DNA of 64,000 bases. Origin: Rhynchopus euleeides (Eukaryota > Euglenozoa > Diplonemea > Diplonemida > Diplonemidae). The notes under the pieces are model-generated. The model saw only the letters and a program-made list of their open reading frames with translations. It did not search any database and had not been told where the DNA came from. How positions within the stretch are numbered: position 1 is the first letter of the stretch; the number at the start of each line of letters is the position of its first letter. The DNA lies in assembly GCA_963210315.1 (NCBI GenBank), contig OY723315.1, forward strand, positions 1,302,001-1,366,000. The letters run 5' to 3'. The position numbers and the translations under genes are program-made. Positions 50,951-59,755 of the stretch are shown in pieces.

Positions 50951-52790
50951 ACCAAAAATTTCAACATACCATCAGAACCGCCCTAATACCTGATCTGACC
51001 CGAAAATTCGACCCATACCCCCCCGGAAACCGTCTGGAGCCCACTTGTGACACCTGATACGCACTTTTGTGATGATTTTTTGGGGTCCTAAAAAATGTAC
51101 CTCAGTTTCGTACCTTGCCTTTGTACCTGAACCACTCCCGACCGCAATATTTCGTTCTTTGCCTTTTCTGCGGTGGTTCCGGCTCAGGTGGCACGCATGT
51201 TGCCTTCCCCAGTGCCTCGGCAAGGTCTTTCTTGACCTGATTCGTGGGAATGTTGTGTTGTTGCGCCAGCGGAATGAGTTCAGCCACCTCCTGGGTGTAG
51301 TACTTCGATCGCGGATGGGTCATTGTGAGTACTTCGTACGCCTGCGAGGCTGCATCGGCATTAGTGGGCAGCGCGTAGATGTCTTTGCTTCGTCGATCTC
51401 AGCCTGTGAAGGCACGGTTGGGATATTGTACGCCCTGAGAGCCGAATTGGTGATGTTTGTGCTGTGTAATTTGCGCCCCGCAGGATATGCACACCACGCA
51501 GTCTCGACAGCACGAGAGTGTACCATGTGAGGACTCAACAAAGTCATTGGATAGGCATCTGCCTGCCGACTCAGCCCCCACAGTGCGACCGCAAGATCGC
51601 CAGGGATGTCTCAACGCCAGGGGAATACTCAATACTCTCCCCTGGCGCTGTACAACCCTACTCTTAACCCTCGGGTCCTCTCCTGGAGGCGGTGATGGCG
51701 GGCCCGCAACGCTTCGTACTTCCGGTACAGACTGGGGTAGTCTGCCCGGCTGACCCGCTCATCGCTTCCGAGATCATCTGCTGCTCTGGAGCTGCCATCA
51801 CTCTCACTGCCCACATCAGTTGGTGTGGGGGTAGGAGCAGGACGAGTGGGAGGAGTAGGAGTGCAGGTGACATCTTTCTTGGCCAGCAAGGAACGCCGCT
51901 TTCCGCACGTGCGTGCAGTTGATGCACCACCTCATATCTGTCGTCACCACGTCCCACTCGCTCTCCTATGTACCCAGCCCGACGGAGCGCCCGAAATAAT
52001 GTCGCCTCACGGATGTCGTGTGCCGTTTTCTTCTTACGCAGGTCTGCCACAACGCTCTCTGCCGGGACCCCGCACACCTCCCGTTTGGCGGGCTTCTTTC
52101 GAGCAAGGTACCCCTCTGCATCAGCATCTGACACCTCTGCGAGGCCCTGGGCACGCGGCATGTGTTGCTCGGCGTGCTGGGTGAGCGTAGTGACACCCTT
52201 CCCTTGCAAAGAACGAAATATTGCGGTCGGGAGTGGTTCAGGTACAAAGGCAAGGTACGAAACTGAGGTACATTTTTTAGGACCCCAAAAAATCATCACA
52301 AAAGTGCGTATCAGGTGTCACAAGTGGGCTCCAGACGGTTTCCGGGGGGGTATGGGTCGGATTTTCGGGTCAGATCAGGTATTAGGGCGGTTCTGATGGT
52401 ACCTGGGACCCCCCGTGTTTAAGTCCCCCCCCTGGAGGCGATTTTCGGCCGGGGGGGACTTAAACACGGGGGGGGCGGACCTAAACACAGGGGGGGCTTA
52501 AACACGGGGGTGGCACGGTGGAGACCAAGAAGACCTCTTCCTCTGCTGTCGTAGGGGGGTAATTCCGGTCCGGAGGGACTTTTGGCACCCCACTTTTCGA
52601 CTCTGACAGCACCTGGAGGGCCTAGGGGCCACCTGATGACCCTCCAGACCAGCCCACCCCCGTGTTTAGGTCCCCCTGTGTTTAAGTCCCCCCCCTGCCA
52701 GACCCCCAGGGGGGGACTTAAACACGGGGGTAAGGGGGGGGGACTTATACACGGGGGGTCCCAGGTATGTTGAAAAATGTGGTTTTGTAC
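50951..52790. mobile_element. DNA element with about 210-bp inverted ends, split by MITE-1
   Basis: Left arm about 50951-51162 and right arm 52206-52399 plus 52768-52790 are inverted copies (inner edge GCAAAGAACGAAATATTGCGG at 52206). The right arm is cut by MITE-1 copy D. The 1-kb interior has short frames: a minus frame 51664-52299 of 211 residues with KTAHDIREATLFRALRRAGY, which could be a helix-turn-helix, and a minus frame 51102-51323. No complete transposase is recognised. Exact outer ends are uncertain by a few bases. Confidence 0.8.
52400..52767 (-). mobile_element. MITE-1 copy D (inside the long-inverted-end element)
   Basis: 368 bp, same orientation as copy B. It interrupts GGTATGTTGAAA of the right arm, and the matching place in the left arm is uninterrupted (50959-50970). 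Comparing the two proves that only TA was duplicated on insertion. Confidence 0.95.
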
Positions 52791-52809
52791 GGGCTTATGA
52801 CCCCCCCTA

Positions 52810-53735
52810 CCCCCCCCCCCCCCTTTGCTATACAACGGCTTTTGCCGTGTTAAAAATATTCAAAACGTTGACGGCCTGTCTGGAAGCGATAACCTAGCTG
52901 AATCAACCGAACCCGCTGTGCGTGCTGGCGAGATGCCCCTTTTTGCGGCATATACAGGTGTGCCTCGGGCGGTTGGCTCGGGTTCTTGTGAGGATTGTTG
53001 GGTACAGGGAATCCTGTCACATTTCGACGAGTTCACATCAAGAAACCCCCCTGGAGTTTGTTTTCAGAAGGGGCTACGTCTTTCGAGGAACGGAAGTACA
53101 CCGCCTTCTGGCGAAATTGTACGCCATTTTGTATACAGGCAGTAGGCCCTTCGGTACGCAGGGGGGGGGGGGGGAGGAGGAAAAGGATGGTGCGTTTTTT
53201 TTGGTGAATTTCGCCCAATTTTTTCATCAGGAAAAAATGTGAAACGTCAAAGATTGCCCGCATCCTAACGCCGATTCGTGATAAAGCCCCGCAAGCAAAT
53301 CGAAGTGGCCTTCTTCTGGGGTGACCCCCCGCCCCCTCAAGAAAATAAAAGCATGCCCATGCCAAAAAAATTGGCAACCAAGTAACGCCGAAGAGCAACG
53401 GAATCAGTGAAATTGCCCTGGTGAGTGTGGGGGTGGCGCAACAAACGTGCCAGGCAGTGATATGTTTCCTCCCGCCACCGCCACTCAGAGTGTGGGGGAG
53501 GAGTGGGCGGGGAGGGGCGGGTTGGGAACTGTTGCGAATCAGTGCTGCACGCCCGCCCTGCGAGAGACCAGTTGACCCCAGCACGTTGTCACCCTCCCCT
53601 GATCAGATGTTGCCTGCACCCCCTGCAGGGCGACTCGCTGCGACATACCCTGCCCCAGCACCACAGCACACACACACCACGCAACAGGTGCATTATTTTG
53701 CCACACACACACACCCAACACACCCACTTTTCGCC
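52810..53735. other. intergenic region before the GTP cyclohydrolase gene
   Basis: No other gene seen. G and C runs (about 52810-52823, 53160-53173). AC-rich microsatellite just upstream of the TATA-like box. Confidence 0.45.
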
Positions 53736-53743
53736 TATAAAAA
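53736..53743 (+). promoter_or_regulatory. TATA-like box of the RRM-GTP cyclohydrolase gene
   Basis: TATAAAAA in CGCCTATAAAAACAAG, about 75 bp before the start codon. It is the only convincing TATA-like box I found close upstream of a host gene in the window. The start codon itself has a full Kozak context (GCCACCATGT). Confidence 0.55.
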
Positions 53744-53811
53744 CAAGCACCCCGCTCTCAAAGAAACCAGCAGCGCGGTTCGGAAGTTAGCTTTTTAAAA
53801 AACAAGCCACC

Positions 53812-55134
53812 ATGTCTGTCGCGAAGAACATGCCCGAGGTTGAGGAGAAGCGCATGGGCGGGACTGTGTTCGTCTCGGGCCTGCCCTCGGAGTGGGGCCA
53901 GACGCGCATCGTGCAGGCGATGCTGTCTTTCTTCAGCAGGTACGGGGATGTGTCCTCCGTGGATCTGAGCGACTCGCGCGGGTTCGGGTTCGTGAAGTAC
54001 ACGGACGTCCTCAGTGCCATGCGTGCGTCCCACGCGGACCACCCCTCCCTCCAGAGCAACGGCGAGATGGCCGACATCCTGGTGCGCGATGCTGACAGCC
54101 AGGCGCCGTGTGTGCTGCACATCGGATTCAGCAAGGAGGAGCTCGAGAAGCCTGAGGGTGCGCTGCGCGAGATGGTGCACGCGTGGACCGGTGAGCAGCC
54201 CACTGCCCTGGATGTGCCTGTGACGGAGGAGGGCACTGCTAAGGGCTACGCCCTGGCGACATTCCAGGACATGACGTCCTGCCGCACTGCGCTGGAGCGG
54301 CTGCGGTCCGCTGGGAAGTCGGCCCGGTACGTCCACCAGCGCGAGTCCGACCCGAAGGCTGTGCAGAACAAGTTGAAGAAGGTGTACCACGAGCTCCTGG
54401 AGGGCCTGGGTGAGGACGTATGGCCCCCCCTCTTCCCTCAACCCCTTGTTTTCAGCTTGTTCCTCCCCCCCCCGCTTCTCTGCTTCTGCAGCAGTGTTTG
54501 CGGCGGGAGTTCAGCGTACCCACCACACTGCCGGCTACTGCCCTCTTCTCTGCAGCGCGCTTCACCCGCCCCATTCGCCTATACCACCTGCATCCCCTCA
54601 TCACACTCATCACCCCAACAGCCGCGCCGCGAGGGCCTGCTGAAGACCCCCGCACGTGCCGCCAAGGCAATGATGTTCTTCACCAAGGGCTACAACGAGT
54701 CGGTGCACGACGTGCTGAACGGGGCCGTCTTCACGGAGGACTACAACGAGACGGTGCTGGTGCGCGACATCCACATCTTCTCCCTGTGCGAGCACCACCT
54801 GGTGCCCTTCTTCGGGAAGGTCCACATCGCCTACATCCCCAACGGCAAGGTCCTGGGGCTGTCGAAGCTGGCGCGCATCGCTGAGGTCTTCGCCCGGCGC
54901 CTGCAGGTGCAGGAGCGCCTGACGCGCGAGATCGCACACACCATCGAGGAGTACCTCAGCCCGCTGGGTGTGTGCGTCGTGATCGAGGCCCAGCACATGT
55001 GCATGGTGATGCGTGGCGTGCAGAAGGTCGGCGCCTCCACGGTGACCAGCTGCGTGCTGGGGCAGGTGCAGAAGGACCCCAAGACACGCGCAGAGATCAT
55101 GGGCCTCATCCAGAGCGGTGGGTCCCGCCTCTGA
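53812..55134 (+). CDS. RRM domain fused to GTP cyclohydrolase I, one intron
   Basis: Exons 53812-54417 and 54622-55134 encode 372 residues. Residues 15-75 are an RNA-recognition motif with RNP2 VFVSGL (19-24) and RNP1 RGFGFVKY (56-63). About 98-180 looks like a second, weaker RRM ([10 protein letters not shown]...[10 protein letters not shown]). GTP cyclohydrolase I starts within exon 1 ([17 protein letters not shown]) and continues in exon 2 ([17 protein letters not shown]). Zinc ligands are Cys258 and His261 (CEHHL) and Cys329 (HMCMVMRGV); GLSKLARI and QERLTREI are intact. It converts GTP to dihydroneopterin triphosphate, the first step to folate or tetrahydrobiopterin, normally as a cytosolic decamer. 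The fused RRM is not a known partner to me. The junction lies within an exon, so this is not a gene-prediction join. Confidence 0.9.
   Translation: MSVAKNMPEVEEKRMGGTVFVSGLPSEWGQTRIVQAMLSFFSRYGDVSSVDLSDSRGFGFVKYTDVLSAMRASHADHPSLQSNGEMADILVRDADSQAPCVLHIGFSKEELEKPEGALREMVHAWTGEQPTALDVPVTEEGTAKGYALATFQDMTSCRTALERLRSAGKSARYVHQRESDPKAVQNKLKKVYHELLEGLGEDVWPPLFPQPLVFSLFLPPPLLCFCSSVCGGSSAYPPHCRLLPSSLQRASPAPFAYTTCIPSSHSSPQQPRREGLLKTPARAAKAMMFFTKGYNESVHDVLNGAVFTEDYNETVLVRDIHIFSLCEHHLVPFFGKVHIAYIPNGKVLGLSKLARIAEVFARRLQVQERLTREIAHTIEEYLSPLGVCVVIEAQHMCMVMRGVQKVGASTVTSCVLGQVQKDPKTRAEIMGLIQSGGSRL
54418..54621 (+). other. intron of the RRM-GTP cyclohydrolase gene (stop-free, 204 bp)
   Basis: Donor GAC|GTATGG and acceptor CCCCAACAG|CCG, phase 0. 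Splicing joins LGED to [10 protein letters not shown], which restores the family's [14 protein letters not shown] motif. The intron is a multiple of three without a stop, so a retained form would carry 68 extra, hydrophobic residues. Confidence 0.85.
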
Positions 55135-57899
55135 TACCCGCAAGGTGTCTCTGCCCTTCTCCGTCCCCCTTGGCGGTCTCCGAGCCCCAGCGTCCCCGCC
55201 GCCTGGCGGTTGCTCAAATATTATTCGGCGTGTCCGGTTGTGTTGAGTGCTGTTGCTGCTCATTTCGTGGCACAGTGTGGCGCAGCGTGGTATCATCCGT
55301 GAGAGCCGCCGTGTGGTAAAACTGATACAGTTTGCCACAGAGCGAGTCCCATTCATGGGTATATTCCGCTGCTTGTGTGTTGTGTTTATCTTTGCGACAG
55401 CATTCCACGAAGGACAGAAATAGTCATACATAAAACGTCGGGGTGGGTGGGTATAGTCAGAAATGTCACGCGGCAACCTCTTCAATGCTGCGTTGCATGC
55501 ATCCGAAACGAATATCCAACAAAGAAAATAATGACGTGTGGTCGATTCTTCCTCCCAGCCAGATCGATCGCGGGGCGTATCGCGACGTCATCGCCAAGGG
55601 TGTGATGGAGGAGGAACAACCAAACGTGTGCGGATCGTCGCCGTACCATATTCCTCCGGGGTGGAAAAAAACAAAACGTTTCTAGGGGGGCCCTGCGCTG
55701 CCAAATCTTTTCCAACCACCACTTGTCACTGTCGTCAGCCGGTGAGTGGGGGGGGAGAAGGGAGAAAGGGTGCCACTTAGGTATTTTCACGCGTTGTCAC
55801 TCGCCTGGGTAGCGCAGGGTCTCCTGGGATAGTTACAAAAAAAGCAACATTGCCTCCATCGTTTTCTCCAGTCAGATCTGGGGGGAGGGTAGGCAGGGGT
55901 GTGGGGAGGGGAATGTGGTGTGTGCACAAAAGAGTGGGGTTCTACGTTGATATTTTTTTTGCCCAAACAAGCTTGCTTGTCACAGCGAAAGAGTCAGTGG
56001 GAGCGTACCACGCGCGCAGTGTGTTTTGAGAGAGCAACACAAAACCACTCAATCACAGCAACGCCCTTCACAGGGGCCACAACACACTGCCGCTCGTGCG
56101 CACAAACAAAACCCGGACTCTTTTTTGCAACAAATCAAAACCGTAGGGGGGTCTTCGCTACAGGGTGATCGTCAGTGCATTTTGGTGCATTTCCTGTTGA
56201 ATTGGCTGAAAACTGACGAAGTTTGTCGACCAGCGAAGACCCCCTAGGATGGTGTGGTTTGTTGTCATGATGCTGCTGTCTCATCAGGGCCCAGCGGGTA
56301 TGCAGCTCGTTGTTGCTTTACTATTTTTTTCAGCGCGCAACCATTTTGGAGAAAACGGGGGAGGGTGTTGGGTGCGCACGCCACTGCCTGACCAACCTCA
56401 GCCAGTTAGCCGTCAACCCTTCCCCCCCCCCCTCCTCGGAGAATGAACTTTATCCCAACGCTGTGGCTGATTTATGCGCCTTCTTTTCAACGACCCTTTC
56501 GGAACCCCCTTCAAAACTACCTCCAGATCTTTTTCTAGCTCAGCCACACCACCCCGCCTAATCCCTGACCGCTACCCCTCCCCCTCCCCCCACACCCCCG
56601 CCCACACAGAAGAAGGGACCAACGGAGGAAGCCTCAAGCGAAACGGCTGCCTCCCCACCTGCCTCTTCCTGTCTGCGGCTGGGGGGTGTGCGTCTATTCC
56701 CCTCCCACTTCCCCCAACTCACTTGCCATTATCGTTTATTTTTTTTTTGCCCCTGCTGGCGGGGGTCTGGGGGGACATCTCGTTCCTCGAGGGTTCCTCC
56801 AGATCCCACTGCAGCCGGGATATTCGCCTATACCAAGCCAGCTCCCTGATTTGTCCATACATGCGTGTGCTGTTGTCCTGCGGGGAAGAAGGGCATGGGG
56901 AAGGGGGGGGGAGGAAAGTCCCCGCTGTGCGAAGGTCATCTCAAGACTTTCGTCGAGCGTGGGTTGAGAGAACGGGAGAGGGGGGGGGGGGAGGGGGGAA
57001 GGGCACGTTGTTATGTGTGGTGAACAGAGTATATCCTGTATCCGCCGCAATCGCGCAACCCCACCCCCACCCACCCGCCGTTCTCTGCAGTTCCCCCCCC
57101 CCCCCCCCCTCCCCACCCACATCCCCCCCCATGCAGGAACACCGATCCCATTTCCGCCAGAGCGCTTCCTGTGCGCCAGGTTTGTGCGTTTTCGTTGTCT
57201 CTTTGGAGCTGTGGCTTTTCGTTTATCCGCCCTTCCATTCTCACGCTTCCCCCCTCCCTTCTTTTCTCTCCAAGGCTGCTAGGCGGGGGTGGGGTGGGGG
57301 CGGCAGGGGGGAGGGGAGGAGAGGGGAAGGTGCTGCACGACGCGGTCTTCCGGTATCCGGGGGGGGGGGGTACCCGGGTTCCCGCTCACTATTCTATTCA
57401 GGGTGCCCCGGCTGGATCGTCCGCTGGGTGCCCCGCCCAGCGGGGGGGGGGGGGGGGCAAAGAGGGAGGGAGGTAAAGACCGCGTCGGTGTGCTGTTGCC
57501 GCATCTGCTCCTCTGAAAGCTCCAGCCAGAGCAGAAGGCGTGCGGCGATCCCACCCCTCCTCCCTCCTCCCTCCCCCCCCATCCCCCGTATCGTTTCCCC
57601 CCCCCTGCTTCTTGCTGTCTCTCGCCATGCCCCTCTCCCATCACTCTCACCCCCGCCGCTTTGTCGCATTTCATCCTTATTGGCCGAGCAGCCATTTGAA
57701 AAATGTATTCCAATCGGCCCATCCCTTCATTTCGTTTAGACAGCTTTATTTTTTCGTCGGGGTTTTGGGTTTGTGGCGAAAAAACGGAAACTGTCTGCCG
57801 TGTGTGGTCCCCTTGTGAAACGCTTCATTTGCCCCCCTGAGTATTCTCCGGTATTTTTTTTTCTGCCCTTTTTTGGTGCTGGAGGCACGGCTTCACTAA
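55135..57899. other. 2.8-kb gene-free stretch
   Basis: No convincing gene. It contains a 103-bp inverted element (56144-56246), C/G homopolymers (about 56975-56992, 57092-57109, 57359-57370, 57440-57457), and C-rich open frames with no domain. Confidence 0.5.
56144..56246. mobile_element. 103-bp mini inverted element (TA-GGGGGG-TC ends)
   Basis: Ends TAGGGGGGTCTTCGCT and AGCGAAGACCCCCTA, nearly perfect complements, flanked by TA. Inside, CGTCAGT and ACTGACG also pair. The ends match the TA-GGGGGG-TC style of Foldback-1 and the 47.8-kb elements. Confidence 0.8.
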
Positions 57900-57960
57900 G
57901 CTCCTACTAAGGGGTAGGGCGATAAATCACTTAAATTTTAAGCCCTGAATTTTCAGTCCC

Positions 57961-58012
57961 CGAAAAATTAAGGGCTTAATTTAAGGGCTTAATTTCTTAC
58001 TAAGGGCTTAGT
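57961..58012. repeat. left inverted terminal repeat of the DIRS-like element
   Basis: AT-rich sequence built on AATTAAGGGCTTAATTTAAG and TTACTAAGGGCTTAGT, matching the complement of 62329-62378 almost perfectly. Weaker similarity extends outward to about 57900. Confidence 0.88.
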
Positions 58013-58075
58013 CATCCCTTAGACAACACTTCAGCATTTCTCAGAAGAAGAATACTCTCCGGCGAAGGTAAACAA

Positions 58076-58447
58076 CGTGCGGGGACCGGAGAGCTGAAGA
58101 GCCGGGACAGCACGAAAGAGCCTGATGAAGGGCGTTGTAGTGGTGTCTCGTCTCCGTCCCTTCCAACCTCACCTCAGTGAGTGGAGTCTTCTTGATGATT
58201 GAGCGCCTGTGCACTAAACAAAGGTAGTACTGGTGGCCCCCCAAGTCGCACTCTGCGAGTGCTCTAACAAGTTAGCTAGGAGGGGGCCACCAGATACTAG
58301 AGAAAAAAGGAGCAGCTGCCCGAGCTCAGCCGGGGTGCTCGAAAAACCGTTCCAGCTGATGGGGGAGGGGAGGGAATAGGAATCTGTCTGTTGTCACTGT
58401 TGTTGAATTCTGCGTGCGGGGACCGGAGAGCTGAAGAGCCGGGACAG
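58076..58447. repeat. 35-bp direct repeat pair near the 3' end of the DIRS-like element
   Basis: CGTGCGGGGACCGGAGAGCT and the following 15 bases occur identically at 58076-58110 and 58413-58447. Between them is a hairpin (TGGTGGCCCCC at about 58230 and GGGGGCCACCA at about 58276). Internal repeats near the ends are a feature of DIRS-type replication, but the role here is not shown. Confidence 0.75.
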
Positions 58448-59469
58448 ACCCTTCGCTCAGGCGCTCGAGGCGGCGAAGCCGCTCTCCCGCTCCACGACGT
58501 GAGCGCTTTCACGCCCGCACCGCGTGGCACCCACACACCCCGCCCGCGACCAGCTGTCCGCGGGCATGTCCGCCGTCGGGATCCAATGGACCCCCAGCAC
58601 GGCGTCGCGTCCCCCAAGCATCCCAAAGATGCGCTGCAAGATAACGTTCGCAAAGCGCACGCGGCTGTGCCCCTTGCGCAGCACACACTCGACGGCCTGG
58701 TTGTTCACCGCCAGCAGCGGGGTGCGGCTGCCGAGGTCCAGAGCCAGCCGGATCGCCTTCTCCGCCGCCAGGAGCTCCAGCACAAACATGTCGCCGGACT
58801 GCCCCTCGCGCGCCCACACCCCGTGGGCCACCTGCGAGTCCGCACCCCCAGGCACGGACACCACAGCTCCCCAGCCTGTTGTTGACGCGTCGCTCCACAC
58901 CGCCATGCCGGCCAGCCTCGGGTGCTCGCGCCGTAGGCTGAGCCAGTCGTTCACCCGCATTGCGTCGACGCACGCCGCGAGCTCGTCCCGCGTCGCGGGG
59001 GACAGCACGAACGGGTCCTCCCACGTCAGAGACCCCTCGTGCAGGCGCTGCGCGGCCCCCTGCAGCGTTGACAGGGTCTCACGGAGTACGCACAGGCGGG
59101 TCTGCCTGACGTGCGCCACGCGGAAGGCTATGCCGAACAGCTTCCAGCAGGACCGCACCGAAGGGGAAGCGTCCCGTAGGATGGACACCGCCGCAACGAC
59201 GGCCTTTTCTCCCCAACTGCAGCCGGAGCGGTAGCGTCCCGTGGCGACATCGAATTCGACTCCCAGGTAGGTGACGCGCGGCAGGGGCCCCTCCGATCTC
59301 TTCCGGGCGTTGATCTCTCCGCCCGCCAGCACAATCCGGTCCCGGACGTATGCCGCCCTTGCCGCGACCTCCACCGCCGAGGTGCCCCACACCAGGATGT
59401 CGTCCAGATATACCGCCGCCGCCGTCACCTCCACAAGACCCCCGAGGAACAGCTGCGCCGTGGACTGCG

Positions 59470-59755
59470 TTGCTACCGATTGGCTGTAGGATAGAGCTTG
59501 GGGGAGGTTGCGACTCTTGGATTTCCAATTGTTGCGTTCCGAACCCAAGCAATATTTTTCAGCTAGAGGAAGCAAAAGTCGTAACAAGGTTGCTGTAGGT
59601 GAACCTGCAGCAGGATCATTACCAAAGTCGGCACTGGTCCTTCTCGGAGGCCAGTCTGATCAAGGTCTTAGTAAGGCAAAAATCTTTCCCAAAGCATCTG
59701 CGCTGTGGTAGCCCCCTGAAATCATCGGGAGAGCCCTGGAAAGGCGCAGAGGTAG
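59470..59755 (+). rRNA. 18S rRNA 3'-end fragment plus probable ITS1 piece, inserted in the DIRS-like element
   Basis: From about 59472 (GCTACCGATTGG) to 59621 (GGATCATTA) the plus strand matches the 3' end of eukaryotic 18S rRNA, including AAGTCGTAACAAGG and GTAGGTGAACCTGC. The last helix pairs perfectly (GCTGTAGG with CCTGCAGC), although its bases differ from the common ones. GCTTGGG (59496) pairs with CCCAAGC (59544) as in helix 44. This is therefore real, diverged rRNA and not chance. About 135 bp of unmatched sequence follow and may be ITS1. The piece is not a functional gene. It lies between two reverse-transcriptase motifs; GCTACC at one edge and GGTAGC at the other form an inverted pair. 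Confidence 0.85.

Larger units (their letters stand above)
47765..52809. mobile_element. outer inverted-end element hosting a nest of insertions
   Basis: Ends TAGGGGGGGTCATAAGCCC (from 47765) and its complement (to 52809), both set in C runs and flanked by TA. Just inside, GTAAACCCCCCCCCC at the left matches the complement of GGGGGGGGGTTTAC at about 50936-50946 on the right. Between the later insertions, remnants of its own body are AT-rich: CATAATATTAAATA motifs recur at 47805-47890, 49660-49690, 49848-49890, 50206-50231 and 50563-50592. At least six other elements sit inside it (listed below), so it is the oldest of the nest. Confidence 0.8.

Noticed and set aside
56474-57739. A 421-residue plus-strand ORF
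   Set aside because: Composed of Ser/Pro/Leu and Gly/Arg runs from C- and G-homopolymers; no domain or plausible fold.
59470-59755. A functional rRNA gene
   Set aside because: Only the last 150 bp of 18S is present and it is embedded in a retroelement.
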